The notes under the pieces: generated by a model
What the model was told of the DNA's origin: nothing
What the model saw: the letters and a program-made list of their open reading frames with translations, nothing else
The model's database searches: none
DNA from: Caballeronia pedi
Lineage (GTDB): Bacteria; Pseudomonadota; Gammaproteobacteria; Burkholderiales; Burkholderiaceae
Length of the DNA: 64,000 nt
Assembly: GCF_001544915.2 (NCBI RefSeq)
Contig: NZ_FCOE02000005.1
Location: 327,450 to 391,449, forward strand
Direction: 5' to 3'
Made by a program: the position numbers and the translations under genes
Part shown: positions 8,673-17,602 of the stretch, one piece after another
Position numbering within the stretch: the stretch's first letter is position 1
Layout of the letters: every line of letters begins with the position of its first letter

Positions 8673-9155
8673 TCAGGCTTCATCGTGAAGAAACTCGAGC
8701 GCCGCGCCGTTCATGCAGTAGCGCAGGCCCGTGGGCTTCGGCCCGTCGTCGAAGACATGGCCGAGATGCCCGCCGCAGCGCCGGCAATGCACCTCGTTGC
8801 GCATGTGGCCGGTTGCGTCGGCGTGCATCGCGACGGCGCCGTCGAGCGGTTTCCAGAAGCTCGGCCAGCCGGTGCCGCTGTCGAACTTCGCCGCCGATGA
8901 GAATAGCGCGAGCCCGCACCCGGCGCATCCATACGTGCCGTCACGGTGTTCCTTGAGCAGCGCACTCGCGAACGGCCGCTCGGTGCCGCCGCGCCTGAGC
9001 ACGCGGTATTGCTCGGTGGACAGACGGCGGCGCCAGTCGGCGCTGCTGTGATCGATCTCGTACGTTCTGGCGGGCGCCGAGCGCGCGCCAGCGCCCGCGA
9101 ACGCGGCCGCCATCACACCGAGAAAATTCCGCTTCGTGCGTCTCATGATTTTCAT
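8673..9155 (-). CDS. msrB: Peptide-methionine (R)-S-oxide reductase with an export signal
   Basis: 160 residues. It reduces methionine-R-sulfoxide in proteins. Both zinc-binding pairs are visible (CAGCGL and CRRCGG), along with FDSGTGWPSFW and the catalytic Cys in LRYCMNGAALEF. The N-terminus MKIMRRTKRNFLGVMAAAF resembles a twin-arginine (Tat) signal and is followed by a hydrophobic stretch, so this is probably a periplasmic MsrB, unlike the short cytoplasmic type. The ATG at 9155 is chosen because it begins this signal and has a GAGGG about ten bases upstream; the longer open frame to 9263 is only basic residues. Confidence 0.88.
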   Translation of the reverse strand: MKIMRRTKRNFLGVMAAAFAGAGARSAPARTYEIDHSSADWRRRLSTEQYRVLRRGGTERPFASALLKEHRDGTYGCAGCGLALFSSAAKFDSGTGWPSFWKPLDGAVAMHADATGHMRNEVHCRRCGGHLGHVFDDGPKPTGLRYCMNGAALEFLHDEA

Positions 9156-9201
9156 CCGATGAACGCCCTCGCGCCGCGCCGCGTCCGGCCGGCGCGCCGT
9201 T

Positions 9202-9959
9202 CTACGTTTTGAGCCGGTAACCCGTCTTGAAGATCCACGCGACGATCGCGATGAACACCGCAAGAAAGACCAGCGTCATGCCGAAACTCACGCCGACCTG
9301 GACATCGGCGAGTCCGTAAAAGCTCCAGCGAAAGCCGCTGATCAGATAGACGACCGGATTGAACAGCGCGACGGTCTTCCAGAACGGCGGCAGGATGTTG
9401 ATCGAATAGAAGCTGCCGCCGAGAAACGTGAGCGGCGTGACGATCAGAAGCGGAATGATCTGCAGCTTCTCGAAGCCGTCCGCCCATACGCCGATGATGA
9501 ACCCGAGCAGGCTGAACGTCACCGACGTGAGCAGCAGAAACACGATCATCCAGACAGGATGATCGATTCTGAGCGGCACGAATAATCGTGCGGTCAGAAG
9601 AATGATCAGGCCGAGGATCACGGATTTGGTCGCCGCCGCGCCCACGTAGCTCAGGACGAGCTCGAAGTACGAGACCGGCGCGGACAACAGTTCGTAGATC
9701 GTCCCGGTGAATTTCGGAAAATAAATGCCGAAAGACGCGTTGGCGATGCTTTGCGTCAACAGCGACAACATCACGAGGCCCGGCACGATGAACGCGCCAT
9801 AGCTGATGCCATCGACTTCCGGAATGCGCGAGCCGATGGCCGCCCCGAAGACGACGAAGTAAAGCGATGTGGAAATGACCGGCGACACGATGCTCTGCAT
9901 CAGCGTGCGTCCGGCGCGCGCCATCTCGAAACGGTAGATCGCGCGAACGGCGTATAGAT

Positions 9960-9963
<4 letters not shown>
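9202..9963 (-). CDS. ABC-2 type transport permease
   Basis: 253 residues with six predicted membrane segments, starting around [16 protein letters not shown] and ending around [20 protein letters not shown]. The spacing matches the ABC2_membrane family of exporter permeases (DrrB/YadH-like). The start codon overlaps the stop of the ATPase gene by four bases (ATGA), which indicates translational coupling. Together they should form an exporter of unknown cargo; drugs, polysaccharides or lipids are typical. Confidence 0.88.
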
Positions 9964-10886
<923 letters not shown>

Positions 10887-11004
10887 GGCGGGACGATAGC
10901 AGATACCGGACGATCCGGCTCGGACGAAGGGGTCGTCCGTTCGGCCGATGTTCGGCACGCGCCGCGCTGCCTACAATGCACTGCTGAATGCCAGGAGCCA
11001 CACG

Positions 11005-11484
11005 ATGCTTTTCGAACAGATCCAGACCACTTGCCTCAACGACGCGGACCTGCCGTGGGTGCCGTTCACGCCGTACAGCGCGCGCGTGCTCGTCAAGTAT
11101 TTCAAACTCGACCCGATCCGCGGCGAGGTCATCGCGCTGATGAAAGCGCCTGCCAAAGGGCAGATGCCCCGGCATCGTCATACGGGAACGGTGATCGTCT
11201 ATACGGTCGAAGGACGCTGGAAGTATCGCGAGCATGACTGGATCGCGGAGCCGGGAAGCATCGTGTACGAAACGGCCGGATCGAGCCACACGCCCGAGGC
11301 GCTGCCAGCTGTTTCGGGCAGCGCGGATATCGTTACGCTCAACATCATCCAGGGCGAACTGCTCTTCGTGAACGACGCAGGCCAGGTGCTCGCCGCCGAA
11401 AACTGGCGGAGCGGCTGGGACCGTTACGTTGCCTTCTGTCATGCAAACGGCATCGCGACGCGAGATTTGACGGCTTTCGGGTAA
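11005..11484 (+). CDS. Cupin protein, 2,4'-dihydroxyacetophenone dioxygenase-like
   Basis: 159 residues. A single-domain cupin. The metal-binding block MPRHRHTGTVIVYTVEGRW is followed by a second block with SSHTPEALP. Overall it resembles the 2,4'-dihydroxyacetophenone dioxygenase/ChrR-like cupin family, small Fe-dependent enzymes that cleave C-C bonds. The ATG at 11005 has AGGAG seven bases upstream. No aromatic-catabolism operon is attached, so the substrate is uncertain and the name is a family label. Confidence 0.75.
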   Translation: MLFEQIQTTCLNDADLPWVPFTPYSARVLVKYFKLDPIRGEVIALMKAPAKGQMPRHRHTGTVIVYTVEGRWKYREHDWIAEPGSIVYETAGSSHTPEALPAVSGSADIVTLNIIQGELLFVNDAGQVLAAENWRSGWDRYVAFCHANGIATRDLTAFG

Positions 11485-11596
11485 CGTCGCGGCCCGCGTC
11501 GCTGGTTAGAATCTTCCCTGGACGCGCCGTGCGCGCTTTCGACCATTTCCGTTTTGCCGGCCGCTCGCGCCGGCGCAGATCAAGGAGGAGCAGGAC

Positions 11597-12448
11597 ATGA
11601 CCATTCAGACCGTCGGCATCGTCGGCGCGGGAACCATGGGCAACGGCATCGCGCAGGTCGCGGCCGTCGCAGGCTTCAAAGTGGTGCTGATCGACGTCAC
11701 CGACGCCGCGCTCGCCAAGGGCGTCGCCGCGCTCACGGGCAGCCTGGAGCGGCTCGTATCGAAAGACAAGCTGGAGGCGTCGGCGCGCGACGCGGCGTTG
11801 AAGCGCATCGAGACCTCGACCGATTACGCGCGTCTTTCCGAAGCCGACATCGTGATCGAAGCCGCGACGGAGAACGTCGAACTGAAGAATCGTATCCTGA
11901 AGCAGATCGAAGGCGCCGCGCGCGCCGATGCGATCATCGCGTCGAACACGTCGTCGATCTCGATCACCGCGCTCGCCGCGACGCTCGCCACGCCCGAGCG
12001 CTTCATCGGCATGCACTTCTTCAATCCGGTGCCGCTGCTGCAACTCGTCGAAGTGATTCGCGGCGTGCAGACCAGCGACGAAACCGCGTCCGCGGTGCGC
12101 GAACTTACCGAGAAGCTCGACAAATCGCCGATCGGCGTGCGCAACTCGCCGGGCTTCGTCGTCAACCGCATTCTCGTGCCGATGATCAACGAAGCGTTCT
12201 ACGTGCTCTACGAGGGCGTCGCGAGCGCGGAGGAAATCGACGCGGGCATGAAGCTCGGCGCGAATCATCCGATCGGCCCGCTCGCGCTCGCGGACCTGAT
12301 CGGCCTCGACGTGTGCCTCTCGGTGATGGACGTGTTCCTCAAGGACTTCGGCGATTCGAAATACCGCGCGTGCCCGCTCTTGCGCGAACTCGTCTCGGCG
12401 GGACGCCTCGGGCGCAAGACGAAGCGCGGCGTGTACCGGTACGACTAA
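11597..12448 (+). CDS. 3-hydroxybutyryl-CoA dehydrogenase
   Basis: 283 residues, the normal length for the short form. NAD(P)-dependent oxidation of 3-hydroxybutyryl-CoA to acetoacetyl-CoA, used in butyrate, PHB or phenylacetate-type pathways. Visible are the Rossmann loop GIVGAGTMGNGIAQ, the catalytic His in GMHFFNPVPLLQLVE, and NSPGFVVNRILVPMINEA. A strong AAGGAGGAG site precedes the ATG. It stands alone and its end overlaps the convergent GST gene by four bases. Confidence 0.92.
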   Translation: MTIQTVGIVGAGTMGNGIAQVAAVAGFKVVLIDVTDAALAKGVAALTGSLERLVSKDKLEASARDAALKRIETSTDYARLSEADIVIEAATENVELKNRILKQIEGAARADAIIASNTSSISITALAATLATPERFIGMHFFNPVPLLQLVEVIRGVQTSDETASAVRELTEKLDKSPIGVRNSPGFVVNRILVPMINEAFYVLYEGVASAEEIDAGMKLGANHPIGPLALADLIGLDVCLSVMDVFLKDFGDSKYRACPLLRELVSAGRLGRKTKRGVYRYD

Positions 12449-13386
12449 GCCGCGTCGAAATCGAGCACCGGTCCGGCGGGCACGATGCCCGTCGGATTGA
12501 TCGTCCGATGGCTTTCGTAGTAATGCCGCTTGATGTGCTCGAAGTTCACGGTCGCGGCGACGCCCGGCATCCGGCAGATCTCGCGCACGTACGTCGAAAG
12601 ATGCGGATAGTCCGCGATGCGCCGCAGATTGCACTTGAAGTGGCCGACATACACCGCGTCGAAGCGCACGAGCGTCGTGAAGAGACGAATGTCCGCTTCG
12701 GTAAAGCGCTCGCCTGTCAGATAGCGGCGCGTGCTCAGGCGCTCTTCGAGTAAATCGAGCGTCTCGAATAGCGGCGTCACTGCTTCTTCATACGCAGTCT
12801 GCGTCGTCGCGAAGCCCGCTTTGTAGACGCCGTTGTTGACCGTGTCGTAGATGCGCGCATTGAGGGCGTCGATCTCGTCGCGCAACTCGCGCGGATAATA
12901 ATCGCCCGGTTTCGCGCCGATGCCGTCGAACGCGGAATTCAGCATCCGAATGATTTCCGACGACTCGTTGTTGACGATCGTCCCGCGCGTCTTGTCCCAG
13001 AGAATCGGCACAGTCACGCGCCCGGAATAACGCGGATCGGCGGCGGTGTAGACCTGATGCAGAAAGCGCGCCGCGTTGATCGGGTCCGGCACGACACCCG
13101 GCGCGTCATCGAAGGTCCAGCCGTTTTCCAGCATCAGCCAGTTCACGACCGATACGTCGATCATCCCTTCCAGCCCCTTCAACGCGCGCATGATGAGCGT
13201 GCGATGCGCCCACGGGCACGCGAGACTCACATAAAGGTGGTAGCGCCCCGCCTCGGCCTTGAAGCCGGTATCGCCGTCAGCCGTCACCCAGTTGCGGAAC
13301 GCGGCGTCCTTGCGCACGAAGCGTCCGCCCGTGGACGACGTGTCGTACCACTTGTCCTGCCATCGTCCGTCGACGAGAAGTCCCAT
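12445..13386 (-). CDS. Glutathionyl-hydroquinone reductase (ECM4/YqjG-type GST)
   Basis: 313 residues, typical of the Xi/ECM4 class of glutathione transferases. These remove glutathione from glutathionyl-hydroquinones through an active-site Cys, seen here in LACPWAHRTLIM. Also visible are the thioredoxin-fold segment VPILWDKTRGTIVNNESSEI and the long C-terminal helical domain with TEADIRLFTTLVRFDAVYV. GGGAG lies eight bases before the ATG. It may help detoxify quinones from aromatic breakdown; the neighbours do not specify a substrate. Confidence 0.88.
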   Translation of the reverse strand: MGLLVDGRWQDKWYDTSSTGGRFVRKDAAFRNWVTADGDTGFKAEAGRYHLYVSLACPWAHRTLIMRALKGLEGMIDVSVVNWLMLENGWTFDDAPGVVPDPINAARFLHQVYTAADPRYSGRVTVPILWDKTRGTIVNNESSEIIRMLNSAFDGIGAKPGDYYPRELRDEIDALNARIYDTVNNGVYKAGFATTQTAYEEAVTPLFETLDLLEERLSTRRYLTGERFTEADIRLFTTLVRFDAVYVGHFKCNLRRIADYPHLSTYVREICRMPGVAATVNFEHIKRHYYESHRTINPTGIVPAGPVLDFDAA

Positions 13387-13441
13387 TTCGATGCTCCCTG
13401 TTTGCCGTGGCGCACGACACGCGCCACGGCATCGCTATGTA

Positions 13442-14413
13442 TCAGTTGGATGAAGGCGCGCCGATGAAGCGCACGAGTTGCGCCATGGTCGCATCCGGCG
13501 CTTCTTCCATCAGCCAGTGGCCCGCGCCCGGCACGACCACGCCCTGCACGTTGGTCGCGACGAGCTTCGCCTGATCGATCAGGAACGTGCCCGATGCGCG
13601 TTCGCCGGTAAGGACGAGCATCGGCATGGCGAGCGGCGTTTTCGCGAAAGCGGCGAAGTCCGCCGCGTCTTGCGGGAACGCGTGAAAATATTCGAAGCCC
13701 GCGCGCATGCGGCCGTTGCGCGCATATTGCGCCGAATAATAGCGGCGATCGGCTTCGCTCACCGAACGCGCGGGATCGGCGGCGAAGTCGTTCCAGAAAT
13801 GCTCGAAGAAGGTGCGTTCGCGTCCGCGCACGAGCTTTTCCGGCGTGTCGCCGTAGAAGTTGAAGTGCCATTTGTCGCGCAGGAGCCAGACTTTCTGCCA
13901 GTCGCCGACGCCGGGCAGAAACGCATCCATCAGCACGATGCTTTCCACTTCGTCGGGATACTGCGCCGCGTACGCATACGCGACCATCAGCCCGATGTCA
14001 TGTCCAACGAGCTTCACCTTGCGAAACCCGAGCGCCCGCACCATCGCGTGGATGTCTTGCGCGAGCGTTTTCTTGTCGTAGCCGGAAGCGGGCATCGCCG
14101 AGCCGCCGGCGCCCGGCAGATCGGGCGCGATCACCACGCGCTCGCTCGCGAGACGCGTCATCAGCGGCTGCCACATGTGGCTCGTTTCCGTGTAGCCGTG
14201 CAGGAGCACGACGGGTGTCGCATCGCCCTGCCCGGCTTGCAGATAGTGCAGTTCGACGCCGTTCGCGTCGATCGTGCGCGACTGGATCGCGCTCGCGGCG
14301 GCGGACGGTTGCGGCGCGCGCGGCGTGTTCGCGGCATGCGCGAGCGGTTGCAGGGCGGCGGCGGCCAGCAGCACGCCGGCGGCGCGGCGCATCGTGTGAA
14401 GGAAGGCTTTCAT
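13442..14413 (-). CDS. Exported alpha/beta hydrolase
   Basis: 323 residues. A signal peptide covers about the first 27 residues (ending AALQPLAHAAN), then comes an alpha/beta-hydrolase fold of the epoxide-hydrolase/haloacetate-dehalogenase type. Visible are the oxyanion-hole HGYTETSHMW, the nucleophile elbow VGHDIGL (Asp, as in dehalogenases and epoxide hydrolases), the acid-residue region LVLTGERASG, and the His in PGAGHWLMEEAP. The Asp nucleophile excludes an ordinary serine esterase. It is divergent from the LysR gene at 14520, which probably controls it. Confidence 0.85.
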   Translation of the reverse strand: MKAFLHTMRRAAGVLLAAAALQPLAHAANTPRAPQPSAAASAIQSRTIDANGVELHYLQAGQGDATPVVLLHGYTETSHMWQPLMTRLASERVVIAPDLPGAGGSAMPASGYDKKTLAQDIHAMVRALGFRKVKLVGHDIGLMVAYAYAAQYPDEVESIVLMDAFLPGVGDWQKVWLLRDKWHFNFYGDTPEKLVRGRERTFFEHFWNDFAADPARSVSEADRRYYSAQYARNGRMRAGFEYFHAFPQDAADFAAFAKTPLAMPMLVLTGERASGTFLIDQAKLVATNVQGVVVPGAGHWLMEEAPDATMAQLVRFIGAPSSN

Positions 14414-14423
14414 CGTTCAGCTC

Positions 14424-14447
14424 CATCGAAGGTTGGTTGGTTCGATG
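14424..14447. promoter_or_regulatory. Inverted repeat between hydrolase and LysR genes
   Basis: catcgaa and ttcgatg form a perfect 7-bp inverted repeat separated by ten bases, eleven bases upstream of the hydrolase start codon. A second smaller one, gttcga-tggag-tcgaac, lies at 14503-14519 at the LysR start. The geometry fits a LysR-type dimer site, so auto- and cross-regulation is likely. Confidence 0.5.
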
Positions 14448-14519
14448 AAGCTCATGTTGGACCGCCGCGCCGGTTTTGCCGTACGATCCGGACGATGAAC
14501 TCGTTCGATGGAGTCGAAC

Positions 14520-15434
14520 ATGTTGTCAGAGGACGAACTCTCGCTGCTCGACGCGATCCGCGAAACCGGCAGCCTGTCGCGCGCGGCGGCGCGGCTCGGC
14601 AAGGCCCCGTCGACGGTCTCGCATGCCGCACGTCAACTGGAAACGCGCTTCGACGCGCTGCTGTTCGACCGGCGCCGCTATCGCCTGCAGTTGACGCCCG
14701 CCGGTCATCTGCTCGCCGACGAAGCGTCGCGCCTGATGCTCGATGTGTCGCGGCTCGCGCAGCGCGTGAAGCAGATCGCGAGCGGCTGGGAAGACCGGCT
14801 ATGGATCGTCTGCGATGAAATCCTCGAATTCGAGACGCTGCTGCCGGTCGTGCAGGCGTTCGATGCGCTCGACTCCGGCGTCGCGCTGCGCATCACGCAC
14901 GAAGTGCTGAGCGGCACGTGGGAAGCCCTGCGCGACGGCCGCGCGGATCTGATCGTCGGCGCGACCAACGAGCCGCCCGCGATTCCTGGCCTGCGCTGGT
15001 TCGAACTCGGCGTGATGCAATGGGTGTTCGCGGTGTCGTCGCGGCATCCGCTCGCGAAGGTGGACGGGCCGCTCAGGCGCGAGCAGATCGCGGCGCATCG
15101 GGCGGTCGTCGTCGCGGATTCGTCGCGCTCGGCGGGCCGCGCGTACGGCGTGCTCGGCGGCCAGGCCGCGTTCGCCGTGCCGACCATGCGCGCGAAAATC
15201 CTCGCGCAGCGGCACGGGCTCGGTACGGGCTGGGTGCCGCGGCATCGCGTGGAAACGTTGCTCGCGCGCGGCGAACTCGTCGAAAAGGAAACCGCCGATC
15301 CGCGCGAGCCGAACGTTCTGTATGTCGCGTGGCGCGGCGATCACGAAGGCCGCGCGCTGCAATGGTGGACCGAGCAACTGCGCCAGCCGCGCCTCGCGAA
15401 ACGTCTCGTCGACGGACTGGACGCGTTTGCGTAA
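14520..15434 (+). CDS. LysR-family transcriptional regulator
   Basis: 304 residues from the ATG at 14520, which has GGAG six bases upstream; an in-frame ATG at 14508 is an alternative. The N-terminal HTH reads GSLSRAAARLGKAPSTVSHAARQLE and is followed by a periplasmic-binding-type effector domain (ITHEVLSGTWEALRDGRADLIVG). Divergent from the exported alpha/beta hydrolase. It is probably an activator or repressor of that gene; the effector is unknown. Confidence 0.9.
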   Translation: MLSEDELSLLDAIRETGSLSRAAARLGKAPSTVSHAARQLETRFDALLFDRRRYRLQLTPAGHLLADEASRLMLDVSRLAQRVKQIASGWEDRLWIVCDEILEFETLLPVVQAFDALDSGVALRITHEVLSGTWEALRDGRADLIVGATNEPPAIPGLRWFELGVMQWVFAVSSRHPLAKVDGPLRREQIAAHRAVVVADSSRSAGRAYGVLGGQAAFAVPTMRAKILAQRHGLGTGWVPRHRVETLLARGELVEKETADPREPNVLYVAWRGDHEGRALQWWTEQLRQPRLAKRLVDGLDAFA

Positions 15435-15528
15435 AACCCGGTTACAAATTCGCCGCCCGCCAGGCGACGGGAATCGCCGCGCCACTGCGTTCAATGTCTC
15501 GTCGCAACCTGAACCGACGGGACACATC

Positions 15529-15861
15529 ATGAGAAAAACACCTTCGCCGCTGCGCGCGGCGCTTTCGGCCGCCATGCTCGCGCCGGTCATCGCGGTTTCA
15601 TTCGCCGCCCTGCACAGCGCCCCCGCGCACGCGCAGGCCATCATCATCGCGCCGTCCGCACCACCGCCGGCCCGCGTCGAAGCGCCTCCGCCCGCGCGCG
15701 CCGGTTACGCATGGGACCCCGGCCACTGGCGCTGGGCGCATGGCGGCTACGTCTGGGCGCCGGGACACTGGCGGCCGGTGCGCGCGGGGTATCGCTGGAT
15801 TCCGGGACACTGGGTGCAGCGCGGGCCGAACTGGCGCTGGGTCGAAGGGCACTGGGCGTGA
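15529..15861 (+). CDS. YXWGXW-repeat secreted protein
   Basis: 110 residues. A signal peptide (to about residue 36, AHSAPAHAQA-type end) is followed by a Pro/Ala linker and repeats ending in GHW: YAWDPGHWRW, YVWAPGHWRP, YRWIPGHWVQ, WRWVEGHWA. These are the YXWGXW-type repeats of small exported proteins of unknown role. The start at 15529 is set by the signal peptide. It precedes a tiny lipoprotein and the ECF-sigma operon and may be one of its targets, which is inference. Confidence 0.75.
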   Translation: MRKTPSPLRAALSAAMLAPVIAVSFAALHSAPAHAQAIIIAPSAPPPARVEAPPPARAGYAWDPGHWRWAHGGYVWAPGHWRPVRAGYRWIPGHWVQRGPNWRWVEGHWA

Positions 15862-15886
15862 CCGCATCGAACCGGAGTGGCTCATC

Positions 15887-15994
15887 ATGCTGAAGACATT
15901 GCTCGCCGCCGCGCTGGTCGCGGCGACACTGGCCGGCTGCGTCGTGTATCCGGCTCGGCCTGTCTACTATCGCGGGCCGGTCGTCGTTTACTGA
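15887..15994 (+). CDS. Very small lipoprotein
   Basis: 35 residues. The lipobox is LAGC at Cys18 after a hydrophobic stretch, so the mature part is only 18 residues (CVVYPARPVYYRGPVVVY). GGAG lies nine bases before the ATG. Tiny lipoproteins rich in Tyr-Pro-Arg motifs are frequent next to YXWGXW proteins. It is 25 bp downstream of that gene and probably cotranscribed. Confidence 0.65.
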   Translation: MLKTLLAAALVAATLAGCVVYPARPVYYRGPVVVY

Positions 15995-16066
15995 GGATGC
16001 GGGCGAAGGCGTCGATCCGCCTCGCCCGCGAGCAGTCCGACATGCGCAACGAGACCCGACACCACA

Positions 16067-16639
16067 TTGAACGAAGAAGAAGATCCGGACACCGCGCTCA
16101 TTGCCCGCGTCGGCAATCGGGAGGCGGGAGCCGTGCGCGAGATGGTCGCGCGCAAGCTCCCGCGCATCGTCGCGCTCGCGGCGCGCATGCTCGGCGACCG
16201 TGACGAGGCCGACGACGTGGCCCAGGAAGCGTTCCTGCGCATCTGGAAGATCGCTCCGAAGTGGCGGTCCGGGTCGGCGCGCTTCGATACGTGGCTGCAT
16301 CGCGTGACGCTCAATCTTTGTTATGACCGTCTGCGGCGTCACCGGGAGACCAGTGTGTCCGATGAATGGCCGGAGCAGGCCGATCTCGCGCCCTTGCCCG
16401 ACGAGCGCCTTGATACGGCGCATGCAAACGCGCGTATCCGACGAGCGCTCGCCACGTTGCCCACGCGTCAGCGCGAAGCGCTCGTGCTGCAGTACTACCA
16501 GGAACTCCCGAACGCGGAAGCGGCGGCGGCGATGGGCGTGAGCGTCGAGGCGCTCGAAAGCCTGCTCGCCCGCGCGCGGCGCAATCTCAGGACCGCGCTC
16601 GCGAATACCGGCGGCGACGCTCCGAAGGAACATCGATGA
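16067..16639 (+). CDS. ECF-type RNA polymerase sigma factor
   Basis: 190 residues. Region 2 shows DRDEADDVAQEAFLRIW and region 4 shows LPTRQREALVLQYYQELPNAEAAAAMGVSVEALESLLARARRNLR. The first usable start in frame is a TTG at 16067 with no convincing ribosome-binding site, which suggests low or regulated translation. Its stop overlaps the start of the membrane anti-sigma-like gene (ATGA). A third coupled gene encodes a CpxP-like protein. The arrangement points to an envelope or metal-stress sigma factor. Confidence 0.88.
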   Translation: MNEEEDPDTALIARVGNREAGAVREMVARKLPRIVALAARMLGDRDEADDVAQEAFLRIWKIAPKWRSGSARFDTWLHRVTLNLCYDRLRRHRETSVSDEWPEQADLAPLPDERLDTAHANARIRRALATLPTRQREALVLQYYQELPNAEAAAAMGVSVEALESLLARARRNLRTALANTGGDAPKEHR

Positions 16640-17070
16640 CCCCCGAACGATTCCGCCAACTCACCGAGACTTACGGCGCATCGCCGGAACGTTGGCCCGC
16701 GGGCGAACGCGACGCAGCGCTCGCGCTCGTGCATGCGGGCGACGCGCAAACGCTCGCCGCGCTCGCCGAAGCGCGCGCGCTCGACAGCATGCTCGATGCA
16801 CACGCCGTCGCCGCGCCGAGTCCGGCGCTCGCGCGGCGCATCGTCGCGTCGGCGCCGGCGCAACCCGCGCGCGCGTTCTGGCGGCGTCCGCGCATCTGGT
16901 TCTCGGGCGTGGGGTTCGTCGGCGTTGGCGCGGCGGGCGTCGTGGCGGGCGCACTGCTGGTTTCGCTGCTCGCGTCCGCGCCGGGCGACAGTGCGCACGG
17001 CGGCTGGTTCGAGCAATCCTATTCGGGCACGGCCTTCGGCGGCGCCCCTTCCGACTGGAGCGATCAATGA
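16636..17070 (+). CDS. Anti-sigma-factor-like membrane protein
   Basis: 144 residues. The N-terminal cytoplasmic part (MTPERFRQLTETYGASPERWPAGERDA) is followed by one membrane segment at about 93-115 (WFSGVGFVGVGAAGVVAGALLVSLLA) and a short periplasmic tail. The position directly after the sigma gene with a 4-bp overlap is the classic place for its anti-sigma factor. The N-terminal half has no clear zinc-binding HxxxCxxC, so it is not a ZAS-type protein. The role is inferred from context. Confidence 0.7.
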   Translation: MTPERFRQLTETYGASPERWPAGERDAALALVHAGDAQTLAALAEARALDSMLDAHAVAAPSPALARRIVASAPAQPARAFWRRPRIWFSGVGFVGVGAAGVVAGALLVSLLASAPGDSAHGGWFEQSYSGTAFGGAPSDWSDQ

Positions 17071-17540
17071 GTCCACGCACGCTGAAGACGCTCGCGGCGG
17101 TGTCGCTCGTGCTGAATGTGTTTCTGATCGGATCGATCGCGGGCGGCGCGTATCGATGGTTCGCGCAGCAGCGCACCGAAGCGGCGCAGCAACGCGGTAT
17201 CCGCTTCGCCGCCGCCGATCTCTCCGCCGAGCGCCAGCGCCAGTTGCGCGACGCGTTGCGCGAGACGCGCCGCTCGAGCCTGCCGCTGATCCGCGATGCA
17301 CGCGACGGACGTATCGATCTCGCGCAGAGCCTCGCGGCGCGCGATTTCGACCGCAAAGCGCTCGACGATGCCCTCGCCCGCACGCGCCAGGCCGATGCCG
17401 CTTTGCGCGCGCGCATCGAAGGCGCGGTCGCGGACTTCGCGTCGACGCTCACGCCCGACGAACGGCTGAAGCTGGTCGCGGCGATGGAACGTTACGGTCC
17501 GCTGCGCGCCCTGCCACCCGACGCACGGCCCAGGCCATGA
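17067..17540 (+). CDS. CpxP-like periplasmic heavy-metal-sensor protein
   Basis: 157 residues. An N-terminal membrane anchor or signal (AAVSLVLNVFLIGSIAGGAYRWF) is followed by an all-helical, Arg/Ala-rich domain (LSAERQRQLRDALRETRRSSLP) of the CpxP/Spy/LTXXQ superfamily, often called periplasmic heavy-metal sensor. The start overlaps the preceding stop by four bases (ATGA). Together with the sigma factor and membrane protein it would sense periplasmic stress. No His/Cys metal cluster is visible, so metal sensing is only a family label. Confidence 0.75.
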   Translation: MSPRTLKTLAAVSLVLNVFLIGSIAGGAYRWFAQQRTEAAQQRGIRFAAADLSAERQRQLRDALRETRRSSLPLIRDARDGRIDLAQSLAARDFDRKALDDALARTRQADAALRARIEGAVADFASTLTPDERLKLVAAMERYGPLRALPPDARPRP

Positions 17541-17602
17541 ATCGCGCGACGGATTTTCCGCCCACCCGCGTTTAACCGGCATCGAGCACTTCGGAGCACG
17601 TC

